Assembly (NCBI GenBank): GCA_023231265.1
Contig: JALNVT010000036.1
Coordinates: forward strand, 1 to 15,900
DNA from: Sphaerochaetaceae bacterium
GTDB taxonomy: Bacteria > Spirochaetota > Spirochaetia > Sphaerochaetales > Sphaerochaetaceae
Length of the DNA stretch: 15,900 bases
Direction: 5' to 3'
Positions 7,584-13,873 of the stretch are shown piece after piece. Made by a program: the position numbers and the translations under genes. The notes under the pieces were generated by a model. That model was given only the letters and a program-made list of their open reading frames with translations, searched no databases and was not told where the DNA came from. Within the stretch, counting starts at the first letter, position 1; each line of letters begins with the position of its first letter.

Positions 7584-7627
7584 AAGAGCTACTGCAGAAT
7601 CTCAAATGAATCTGCAGTAGCTCTTTT
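7584..7627. terminator. Bidirectional terminator between the HTH regulator and thrC
   Basis: A perfect 15-bp stem, AAGAGCTACTGCAGA (7584-7598) with its complement (7611-7625), and a 12-base loop. TTTTATAT follows on the plus strand, and a T-rich tract (CTTGTTGTTT) on the minus strand. It sits between two convergent genes and can serve both. Confidence 0.85.
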
Positions 7628-7651
7628 ATATCTATTCTTAGCAATTATCAA

Positions 7652-8923
7652 TTAGAAAATATCATGATAATCAGTTCCAACACTTATAAAATTACTTTCT
7701 TTATTCAAAAGTACCTTTAGATTTTCTGGAACTTCAACAGTAGTTTTTATTAAAGGTTCAACAATTGTTTCAAACTTTGCAGGATGAGCTGTTGAAACAA
7801 CAATAGAAGGTTTTCCTTCAAAATGGTCTTTTCTCACTCTCTCTGCACATGCTGTATGAGGGCAAATAATATATTTTTCCATATCGTATGTTTCTTTAAT
7901 AGTTCTTTTGATTGTCTCATCATCCACACTCCAAGACTTTACAAAATCTCTGAAAACATCAATATCACTGTACAAATCAAACAATCTTTCCATATTTGAA
8001 GGAGCACCTACGTCCATTGCATTAGCAAGAGTTGCAATGCTCTGTCTTGGTTCATATTTACCTGATTCAATATAATCAGGGATTGTTCTGTTTGCATTTA
8101 CAGCTAAAGATATACTTTCTATAGGAGAGCCCATGGTAAATGCCCAATAAGCACCACAACTGTTTCCAACATTTCCTGACGGAATGATAAAATTAGGATT
8201 TTCTCCATACAATTGTTTATATAAGTAAGATGAATAAACATAATAAACACTTTGAGGAAGCAAACGACCAAGATTTATTGAGTTTGCACTTGATAGTCCC
8301 CATTTTTCACTTAATTCCTTATCCATGAATGCATCTTTAACCATCTTCTGACAATCATCAAATGTACCATCAACTTCATATGCTGAAATATTGTCTCCCC
8401 ATACAGTAAGTTGTTTTTGCTGTCTTTGAGATACTCTACCCTTTGGATACAAAACTTTAACATTTATTCCCTTTTTGCCATGAAATGCTGCAGCAACTGC
8501 ACCACCTGTATCACCACTGGTTGCAACTAAAATAGTTAATTTTCTGTTCTGCTTTTCAATTAATTTCTCCATCGTTGAAGCAAGAAATCTTGCACCAAAA
8601 TCTTTGAAAGCAGCAGTAGGACCATGGAATAGTTCCAATGTTGTCTCTTTTCCATTGTTTTGGACCAAAGGAACTGGAAAATTAAATGCATCCATACATA
8701 TTTCAGCAACATCGTCAGTTTTTAGAAATTTATCTTTATCAAAAAACGGTGCCAACACTTCAAATGCCATCTCTGGGTAATTTGATATGTTGTTGATGTT
8801 TAGATGTGCCAGAGAAGGAAATTCTTCTGGTACATATAGACCACCATCATCTGCTAAACCTTTTAAAATAGCTTCACTGGCAGTTAAAGGTTTTACCAAT
8901 CTTCTTGTTGAAACAAAATTCAT
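7652..8923 (-). CDS. thrC: Threonine synthase
   Basis: A PLP-dependent enzyme that converts O-phosphohomoserine to threonine. The 423 residues are close to E. coli ThrC (428). The N-terminus (MNFVSTRR, then LKGLADDGGLYVPEEFP) is typical of the family. The PLP lysine is K107 in GPTAAFKDFGARF. The glycine-rich phosphate loop region (ATSGDTGGAVAAAF) and the C-terminal STAHPAKFETIVEPLI are also present. An in-frame ATG nine codons upstream (8950) is unlikely because it lies inside thrA; the chosen start has AGGAGA (8938-8933) nine bases upstream and begins the conserved N-terminus. That ribosome site overlaps the thrA stop codon, so the two genes form a coupled operon with a 13-base gap. No thrB lies between them. 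Confidence 0.95.
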   Translation of the reverse strand: MNFVSTRRLVKPLTASEAILKGLADDGGLYVPEEFPSLAHLNINNISNYPEMAFEVLAPFFDKDKFLKTDDVAEICMDAFNFPVPLVQNNGKETTLELFHGPTAAFKDFGARFLASTMEKLIEKQNRKLTILVATSGDTGGAVAAAFHGKKGINVKVLYPKGRVSQRQQKQLTVWGDNISAYEVDGTFDDCQKMVKDAFMDKELSEKWGLSSANSINLGRLLPQSVYYVYSSYLYKQLYGENPNFIIPSGNVGNSCGAYWAFTMGSPIESISLAVNANRTIPDYIESGKYEPRQSIATLANAMDVGAPSNMERLFDLYSDIDVFRDFVKSWSVDDETIKRTIKETYDMEKYIICPHTACAERVRKDHFEGKPSIVVSTAHPAKFETIVEPLIKTTVEVPENLKVLLNKESNFISVGTDYHDIF

Positions 8924-8936
8924 ACTAATATCTCTC

Positions 8937-11324
8937 CTATAATCTTGCACCTAAATATGCTGATAATCTTAATATATCGGAAAATACTCCGCCAGCTGTT
9001 ACCTCTCTACCTGCTCCAGGGCCTTTGATGACCAGAGGTTGTTCTAAATATCTATCAGTAGTGAAGCAGATAACATTATCTGTACCACTTGCCTGGGAGA
9101 AAGGATGCTCCATTGGATAAGCTGTTAAAGCAACACTACATTTACCATTTTCATCCACCTTACCAACGTAACATAGACGTTTGTCTTCATTTTTAGCATC
9201 ATTATAGCGTTTTAACATCGCATCATCTAACTGTGTTAAATTTCTAAGAAATTCATCAATAGGTAGTTTTGCTAGCTCTTTTGGAACCAAGCTTTCAATA
9301 TCTAAATCAGATACCTCAACTTTATAACCAAGCTCTCTTGCCAGAATAACAGTTTTTCTTGCAACATCCATTCCTGATAGATCATCACGAGGATCTGGTT
9401 CTGTGTACCCCATGTTTTTAGCATTCATAACAAGTTCACTGAAAGGAACTTTCCCATCATAGTTATTGAACAACCAAGCAAGTGTACCTGATACCACACC
9501 TTCTATTGTTCTAACATTGTCACCAGTTTGAACCAAATCTTTCAAAGTTCCGATTACAGGAAGTCCAGCGCCAACTGTTGTTTCATAGAAGAATCTTCGA
9601 CCTGTTTTGAGACAGGTATCAAATAGTTTTTCATATTCACAGTATTCTGCTGTTCCAGCTTTCTTATTTGGAGTTATAACATGACATCCCATATTCTCAA
9701 GCCAATCAACATATTTAGAAGCAATATATGAACTTGAAGTACAATCAATGATTGCACGATGAGGGAAATATGTAGCTCCTACATGTTTTGCAAACAAATC
9801 AAGATCACAATCCACAGCTTCTTTTTCAAAAAGGTCCTGCCAATTATCGAGATCAATTCCATCCTCTGATAAAAGCATCTTCTTGCTGCTGGCAATAGCT
9901 CTGATTCTTATATCAAGGTCAAACTTGTTCTTAAGTCTATCTTTTTCAGTTTTGATCTGGTCCAATAATGTTCCACCGATGTTACCAGGTCCAATCAAGC
10001 CAACAGAAAGTGCTTGTCTTGATAAAAAGAAAGCTGCATGAAGAGCTCTCAAAGCTCTCCTACTTTCATTTCCATTGATAACAGCACTGAGATTTCTCTC
10101 ACTTGAGCCCTGTGCAATAGCTTTTACATTGATGCCTGCTCTTCCAAGTGATCTGAAGAATGTACCTGCAACACCTTTTCTTCCTGCCATTTTATTTCCA
10201 ACAGCAGCGATTATTGCCATGTCATCAAATCTTTGAATGCTGCTGATTATTCCGCTCTCCAATTCATCTTTAAAGGTTTCTTCAATTGCTTCAATAGCAA
10301 CGGAAGCCTGTAAAGTATGAACAGCTATGGATATTGAATATTCGCTTGAAGCTTGAGAGTATAGAATTACTGATATTTCTTGCATCTTCATGCAGTTGAA
10401 CAATGTTGAAGAAAATCCAACTTGTCCACTGAGTCCAGCACCTTCAATATTAATTAAAGATATATTATGAATTACTGAAAAACCTTTTACAGTCTGCTTA
10501 TCATCTTTAACGTCTTCATCCATGACTACTTTTGTTCCACTGTTATTGAAATCTTTCCAGCATTTTATTTTAACTGGAATTGATTCATTGAGTGCAATTT
10601 TGATTGCTTTTGGGTTTATTACATCAGAACCAAAATATGATAGTTCAGTAGCTTCGTTGAAACTTAGTTTCTCAATTACAGTCGCACTTGGTACTTCACT
10701 TATATCCGCAGTCCTCAGTAATGATTTGTTATTCCAAAAAGTCATGCTACTCGCATTTAGGTTTACAGCTATTCTTGCTGCTCCTATCTCACTATCGAAG
10801 CTAATTTTATTTTTATGAATAGGAGCATTCACCAAAATAATTGCACCTTCTTCAATATCTGTAAGATTTATTGCATCTACATAATTGACTATTTTAGATT
10901 TTGTATTATGTTTTTGCAACAATTCTTGAGCAATATTCACAACCCAAGTGCCAACTAGATAATCTAAATAACCAATTGTTCCATATGATGTATCCTGAAC
11001 AAGCCAAACAGCTTTCAATATATCTTCTATATTTGTAAAACCGCGTCTGACAAGGTCAAGTAATCCAGCTCTCCTTCCATCACTGAATTCCTTTGCTATT
11101 AAAGTATTGATGGAGTCTTCACAATTCTCCAATTCAATCCATACTTTCTCATCATGTGCTTTTGCACTCTCAATCAAACTCTTAGTATCTAAGAATTTAT
11201 CCTTATCTGAAGAGATGACTAGAACAGAAGAAACTGAAGATTTAACAACTTCATACAGTCTCTCACATCCTTCCTGGTAAAAAAGCATCTCTCCCTCTAA
11301 GGAATGAATTTGAACTTCTTTCAT
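8937..11324 (-). CDS. thrA: ThrA-like homoserine dehydrogenase with a degenerate aspartokinase domain
   Basis: Matches the bifunctional aspartokinase I-homoserine dehydrogenase I in length (795 against 820 residues) and domain order. The C-terminal dehydrogenase is intact: NAD(P) loop GLIGPGNIGG (442-451), DCTSS (527-531), TPNKKAGT (551-558), TTVGAGLPVI (582-591), GYTEPDPRDDLSGMDVARK (639-657). The two ACT segments are conserved (SQASSEYSIS 323-332; AQGSSERNLS 404-413), so threonine feedback is plausible. The kinase domain (1-250) keeps the scaffold, for example EATELSYFGSDVINPKAI (224-241), but lacks KFGGTSV at the N-terminus, the GE of the RGEKMS motif (here VGTWV), GRNGSD (here DSEIGA) and TDVDGVYT. 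An in-frame TAA directly before the ATG rules out a simple upstream extension. I infer that only homoserine dehydrogenase activity (aspartate semialdehyde to homoserine) remains; a separate aspartokinase would be needed. Confidence 0.92.
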   Translation of the reverse strand: MKEVQIHSLEGEMLFYQEGCERLYEVVKSSVSSVLVISSDKDKFLDTKSLIESAKAHDEKVWIELENCEDSINTLIAKEFSDGRRAGLLDLVRRGFTNIEDILKAVWLVQDTSYGTIGYLDYLVGTWVVNIAQELLQKHNTKSKIVNYVDAINLTDIEEGAIILVNAPIHKNKISFDSEIGAARIAVNLNASSMTFWNNKSLLRTADISEVPSATVIEKLSFNEATELSYFGSDVINPKAIKIALNESIPVKIKCWKDFNNSGTKVVMDEDVKDDKQTVKGFSVIHNISLINIEGAGLSGQVGFSSTLFNCMKMQEISVILYSQASSEYSISIAVHTLQASVAIEAIEETFKDELESGIISSIQRFDDMAIIAAVGNKMAGRKGVAGTFFRSLGRAGINVKAIAQGSSERNLSAVINGNESRRALRALHAAFFLSRQALSVGLIGPGNIGGTLLDQIKTEKDRLKNKFDLDIRIRAIASSKKMLLSEDGIDLDNWQDLFEKEAVDCDLDLFAKHVGATYFPHRAIIDCTSSSYIASKYVDWLENMGCHVITPNKKAGTAEYCEYEKLFDTCLKTGRRFFYETTVGAGLPVIGTLKDLVQTGDNVRTIEGVVSGTLAWLFNNYDGKVPFSELVMNAKNMGYTEPDPRDDLSGMDVARKTVILARELGYKVEVSDLDIESLVPKELAKLPIDEFLRNLTQLDDAMLKRYNDAKNEDKRLCYVGKVDENGKCSVALTAYPMEHPFSQASGTDNVICFTTDRYLEQPLVIKGPGAGREVTAGGVFSDILRLSAYLGARL

Positions 11325-11368
11325 TTAACCGCCCTTTAAGGTTTAGTATATTGAACACAATAGTGAAC

Positions 11369-11377
11369 ATTATTCCA
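11369..11377 (-). promoter_or_regulatory. Weak candidate promoter for thrA
   Basis: On the minus strand TGGAATAAT (11377-11369) resembles an extended -10 in the short gap between the rpmB terminator and thrA. No good -35 is found. TATACT further downstream is an alternative -10. No threonine attenuator peptide is seen; thrA has only a faint AAGGG ribosome site. Confidence 0.3.
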
Positions 11378-11386
11378 ATATATACG

Positions 11387-11412
11387 AAAAAGAGCCCATG
11401 GGGGCTCTTTTT
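11387..11412 (-). terminator. Intrinsic terminator after rpmB
   Basis: An 11-bp perfect stem (AAAAAGAGCCC 11387-11397 with 11402-11412) and a 4-base loop end in TTTTT on the minus strand, 31 bases beyond the rpmB stop. It should insulate rpmB from thrA. Confidence 0.85.
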
Positions 11413-11443
11413 GCTATTCAAAGTTAGTTGTCTCTATTCAAGT

Positions 11444-11671
11444 TTAGAGATTATCTACTGCACCACTGCGAAGGCAACGTGTACATACTTTGATGGTACT
11501 AGGAGTACCATTAACTGTAGTTTTGACAGTCACAAGATTAGGACGGAAAACACGTTTGGTCTTAACGCCGATGTGTTGTCCAACACCGCCCTTCTTCTTT
11601 GCCTGACCTTTTCTAGGAACGTTATTGCCTGCAATAGTTCCCTTACCGCAAATCTCACATCTACGAGCCAT
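11444..11671 (-). CDS. rpmB: 50S ribosomal protein L28, zinc-binding form
   Basis: A 75-residue component of the large ribosomal subunit. The N-terminus MARRCEICGKGTIAGNNV and the KTKRVFRPNL core are typical of L28. Two CxxC pairs (C5/C8 and C63/C66) form the zinc ribbon of the cysteine-containing L28 type, unlike the E. coli protein. The basic insertion between GNNV and the core (residues about 19-38) resembles the spirochaete protein from memory. GAAGGTGG (11686-11679) lies 7 bases before the ATG. The gene is transcribed alone, from its own promoter about 120 bases upstream, and ends at a strong terminator. Confidence 0.96.
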   Translation of the reverse strand: MARRCEICGKGTIAGNNVPRKGQAKKKGGVGQHIGVKTKRVFRPNLVTVKTTVNGTPSTIKVCTRCLRSGAVDNL

Positions 11672-11697
11672 ACTATATCCACCTTCAAAAAAAAATA

Positions 11698-11724
11698 TTG
11701 TTTTTCTAACGTTGTTACAAACAA
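11698..11724 (-). other. Hairpin followed by a U-run in the rpmB leader (possible attenuator)
   Basis: On the minus strand TTGTTT (11724-11719) and TAAC can pair with GTTA and AAACAA (11703-11698), and this is followed at once by TA and nine T (11695-11687). The layout is that of an intrinsic terminator placed just before the ribosome site of rpmB. The stem is A/U-rich and interrupted, so attenuation is only a possibility. Confidence 0.3.
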
Positions 11725-11799
11725 GATGGTCCTTGATCGGGGATAAAACCCGTGAGCATTGAGCAAGGAACGAACATTAAGTGTGTTACAACTCTATGC

Positions 11800-11828
11800 A
11801 AAATACCAAATTATTTAGCTTGTGTAAA
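11800..11828 (-). promoter_or_regulatory. Predicted rpmB promoter
   Basis: On the minus strand TTTACA (11828-11823) is 17 bases upstream of TATTTT (11805-11800), with a TG extension before the -10. The transcript would start near 11793 and carry a leader of about 120 bases with a hairpin (CGGG, TTTTATC, CCCG, enclosed by CCTTG and CAAGG) at about 11730-11767. Confidence 0.55.
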
Positions 11829-12019
11829 TACCTAAAAGGCATATGCACATATATTTTTAATTAAAATATTGATAATAACTGATATTTCTCTTAATTTTCA
11901 ACGCGATATTATCATAACGAATCTTTCTATTTTATTCTATAGATAATTGAAAATGAGAGTAACTTTTTGTCTTTTTTTTTACTTAACATTAAAAAAGCAT
12001 AATTATACCCAATATTATA

Positions 12020-12048
12020 TTGATTGCATATATTTCTATCATTATGAT
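12020..12048 (+). promoter_or_regulatory. Promoter placed for a leaderless transcript
   Basis: TTGATT (12020-12025) and TATGAT (12043-12048) have a 17-base spacer. The -10 ends six bases before the ATG at 12055, so transcription would begin at or next to the start codon. Confidence 0.5.
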
Positions 12049-12054
12049 TGAGGT

Positions 12055-12591
12055 ATGAAAAACAGTGAATTCAATCTACTAACAATAAAACTTAACCAAG
12101 ATTTATATAAAGAAATAAACAAAAGTCGCGGCAGGGGATTTAAAAAAGAAGGCAATCCAACTTTTAAAATTTTTGACGAGTGCTTGATTGTTGGAATTTT
12201 TAAAGAGGACAAATTGCCTCCAACAATTGAATATCCTAAATCTATTATAGAGATAGATAAAAGAGTTAGGATTAAAGATAGCATCCTTCATTATGGATTG
12301 ACTGATGATTTGGATTTATTATCATCTTCGTTAATAAATATAAAAGATGAACGTTATTTGAACTCTTTTGATGATAACATCTATTTTCCAATTAAAGCTG
12401 CTACAGCAAACAATCTTTTACCTATGATATATCTTGCATCTGATTACAAAATGAATCCATCCTCTTATAACTTAAAAACGCCCTACCTTATAAGTGATAT
12501 AAGACTGGAGCTATTGAAAATCAATTCAACAGAACTTGGCATCACTTGGTCTCTTCTTGATTATCGCCATCTCCAAAAGGACACAGTTTAA
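12055..12591 (+). CDS. Conserved-looking protein of unknown function
   Basis: 178 residues, no family recognised. It has no signal peptide or membrane segment; the protein is mixed charged and hydrophobic and looks like a soluble alpha/beta domain. Basic stretches include NKSRGRGFKKEG (22-33), followed by FDECLIVGIFKEDKLPPTIEYP. Coding is supported by the long open frame with ordinary codon use and a promoter directly upstream. An in-frame TGA at 12049 prevents extension upstream. GAGG lies only one base from the ATG, too close for normal use, so a leaderless mRNA is suggested. The last 50 bases overlap the convergent nth gene. The neighbour says little about its job, and I assign no function. 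Confidence 0.7.
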   Translation: MKNSEFNLLTIKLNQDLYKEINKSRGRGFKKEGNPTFKIFDECLIVGIFKEDKLPPTIEYPKSIIEIDKRVRIKDSILHYGLTDDLDLLSSSLINIKDERYLNSFDDNIYFPIKAATANNLLPMIYLASDYKMNPSSYNLKTPYLISDIRLELLKINSTELGITWSLLDYRHLQKDTV

Positions 12592-13183
12592 ACAAAAGAC
12601 ATTTATCACATTCAGGCTTTCTTGCATGGCAGATATTTCTACCATGCAGATTGGCTGTCATGGAGAACCGATATAGATACTTATCTTCAAGCTTACTTCT
12701 TATGAGCATTTCTATTTTTGTAGGGTCTTTCTCATTCACTATTTCAAGTCGATTTACAACACGTTTGAAATGAGTATCAACAATAACAGCCCCCCTATTG
12801 TATATATCGCCAATTACACAGTTTGCTGTCTTTCTTCCAACTCCTGGAAGTTTGATAAGTTCATCTATTTCAGATGGAACGTCTTTTCCATCCAACGCCT
12901 TAGAACATTCAATTATATTTCTTGCTTTATTCCTATAAAAACCAGTTCTTTTTATTATGTCGCATACTTCATTATAATCTGCAACTGATAGATCATGAGC
13001 TGTAGGATACTTTAAAAAAAGTTCATTAGTTACAAGATTAACCATCTTATCAGTGCATTGTGCACTCAATATGACAGAGATTAAAAACTGAAAAGGGTCT
13101 TTTTTATCCAAAAATGTTATGTTGGCAGGTGAATTTTCATCTAAAATCCTATATATCTCTAAAATTCTTTCTTTTTCATTCAT
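12542..13183 (-). CDS. nth: Endonuclease III, base-excision repair DNA glycosylase/AP lyase
   Basis: Removes oxidised pyrimidines and cuts at abasic sites. The 213 residues match E. coli Nth (211). The helix-hairpin-helix LPGVGRKTAN (112-121) contains catalytic K118, and D136 in VDTHFKRVVNR is the second catalytic residue. A C-terminal 4Fe-4S cluster motif has C185, C192, C195 and C201 with the standard 6-2-5 spacing. N-terminal landmarks (FQFLISVILSAQCTD) also match. TGAGGA lies about 5 bases before the ATG. It has its own promoter facing that of the first tRNA-Pro gene. Its 3' end overlaps the unknown gene on the other strand by 50 bases. Confidence 0.96.
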   Translation of the reverse strand: MNEKERILEIYRILDENSPANITFLDKKDPFQFLISVILSAQCTDKMVNLVTNELFLKYPTAHDLSVADYNEVCDIIKRTGFYRNKARNIIECSKALDGKDVPSEIDELIKLPGVGRKTANCVIGDIYNRGAVIVDTHFKRVVNRLEIVNEKDPTKIEMLIRSKLEDKYLYRFSMTANLHGRNICHARKPECDKCLLFKLCPFGDGDNQEETK

Positions 13184-13211
13184 ATTTTCCTCAAAAAAGT
13201 GATTTTTTTAC

Positions 13212-13240
13212 AGTATAAGAGTAGACGTAACTCGTTACAA
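13212..13240 (-). promoter_or_regulatory. Predicted nth promoter
   Basis: On the minus strand TTGTAA (13240-13235) and TATACT (13217-13212) have a 17-base spacer, about 29 bases before the nth start. It overlaps the divergent tRNA-Pro promoter; a small inverted repeat GTAAC-TC-GTTAC (13227-13238) lies in the shared region. Confidence 0.6.
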
Positions 13241-13250
13241 GTGTTATTCT
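13222..13250 (+). promoter_or_regulatory. Promoter of tRNA-Pro copy 1
   Basis: TAGACG (13222-13227), a 17-base spacer and TATTCT (13245-13250) with a TG extension. The -10 ends 11 bases before the tRNA 5' end, the same geometry as at copies 2 and 3. Confidence 0.5.
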
Positions 13251-13261
13251 CACTTTCGTTA

Positions 13262-13334
13262 CGGGATGTCGCCTAGCGGCTATGGCGCCTGCTTTGGGAG
13301 CAGGATATCGGAGGTTCGAGTCCTCTCATCCCGA
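13262..13334 (+). tRNA. tRNA-Pro(UGG), copy 1
   Basis: A 73-base cloverleaf. The acceptor is CGGGATG with CATCCCG and discriminator A. The anticodon stem CCTGC/GCAGG encloses TTTGGGA, giving anticodon TGG. The T loop TTCGAGT is flanked by GGAGG/CCTCT. CCA is not encoded. No convincing terminator follows, so read-through into copy 2 is possible. Confidence 0.97.
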
Positions 13335-13380
13335 CTACAATAAGTACTTTAAAATTTTGTTTTTATTTTTAAAAAACTAC

Positions 13381-13409
13381 TTGCAAAAAACTTTAGTATT
13401 TGTTAATCT
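13381..13409 (+). promoter_or_regulatory. Promoter of tRNA-Pro copy 2
   Basis: TTGCAA (13381-13386), a 17-base spacer and TAATCT (13404-13409), 12 bases before the tRNA. Confidence 0.55.
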
Positions 13410-13421
13410 CAATTTCGTTAA

Positions 13422-13494
13422 CGGGATGTCGCCTAGCGGCTATGGCGCCTGCTTTGGGAGCAGGATATCGGAGGTTCGAGTCCTCTCATCCCGA
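13422..13494 (+). tRNA. tRNA-Pro(UGG), copy 2
   Basis: Identical in all 73 bases to copy 1, anticodon TGG, no encoded CCA. It has its own promoter and terminator, and flanking sequence differs from the other copies apart from the short stretch just before the 5' end. Confidence 0.97.
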
Positions 13495-13497
13495 ATA

Positions 13498-13528
13498 AAG
13501 ATTGTCTGTAATTGCCAGTCTTTTTTTT
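13498..13528 (+). terminator. Terminator after tRNA-Pro copy 2
   Basis: The stem AAGATTG (13498-13504) with CAGTCTT (13516-13522), including one T-G wobble, is followed by a run of T through 13528. Confidence 0.75.
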
Positions 13529-13616
13529 ATGTGATTTGTATTTTTTATAATTCAATTGCATATTTTATTTGGTCTTTAAAATACTAAATAAATATAAAAG
13601 TTTTTTAATATTACTA

Positions 13617-13645
13617 TTGCATAAAGAACTGAGATTTGTTATTCT
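13617..13645 (+). promoter_or_regulatory. Promoter of tRNA-Pro copy 3
   Basis: TTGCAT (13617-13622), a 17-base spacer and TATTCT (13640-13645) with a TG extension, 11 bases before the tRNA. Confidence 0.6.
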
Positions 13646-13656
13646 CAGTCAAGTTA

Positions 13657-13729
13657 CGGGATGTCGCCTAGCGGCTATGGCGCCTGCTTTGGGAGCAGGA
13701 TATCGGAGGTTCGAGTCCTCTCATCCCGA
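13657..13729 (+). tRNA. tRNA-Pro(UGG), copy 3
   Basis: Identical in all 73 bases to copies 1 and 2, anticodon TGG, no encoded CCA. A strong terminator begins one base after its 3' end. Confidence 0.97.
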
Positions 13730-13730
13730 T

Positions 13731-13759
13731 AAGCACTCTTTTTAATAAAGAGTGCTTTT
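13731..13759 (+). terminator. Terminator after tRNA-Pro copy 3
   Basis: A perfect 11-bp stem, AAGCACTCTTT (13731-13741) with AAAGAGTGCTT (13747-13757), and a 5-base loop, ending in TTTT. Confidence 0.85.
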
Positions 13760-13843
13760 CTTATGTATTTTAGTTTTATTTTTTTAATAATTCCAATATC
13801 CTATTAATTAAACAAGAAATATATACAAGCATTAAAATTTATT

Positions 13844-13863
13844 TTCTTAGAATTATCTAAGAA
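13844..13863 (+). promoter_or_regulatory. Hairpin overlapping the ribosome site of the secreted-protein gene
   Basis: TTCTTAGA (13844-13851), loop ATTA, TCTAAGAA (13856-13863). The 3' arm runs into the Shine-Dalgarno AAGGAG (13862-13867), and two more T-G pairs could extend the stem over its G residues. This could hold the ribosome site closed, or be a protein-binding palindrome. Confidence 0.4.
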
Positions 13864-13873
13864 GGAGTCATTC

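Noticed and set aside
11325..11400. A missing N-terminal KFGGTS segment of ThrA encoded upstream in another frame
   Set aside because: The space is taken up by the rpmB terminator and a short gap; no frame there encodes the motif, and an in-frame TAA precedes the ATG.
11325..11443. A threonine attenuator with a leader peptide before thrA
   Set aside because: No short frame rich in Thr or Ile codons is seen, and the only strong hairpin is explained as the rpmB terminator.
11351..11746. A plus-strand frame of 131 codons
   Set aside because: It is antisense to rpmB, whose protein is unmistakable, and crosses the rpmB terminator.
13282..13587. A 101-codon plus-strand frame
   Set aside because: It runs through two tRNA-Pro genes and repeats the same translated tRNA sequence; it has no ribosome site.
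13262..13729. Regularly spaced identical units resembling a CRISPR or other repeat array
   Set aside because: The units are complete tRNA-Pro cloverleafs of 73 bases with unequal spacers and their own promoters.
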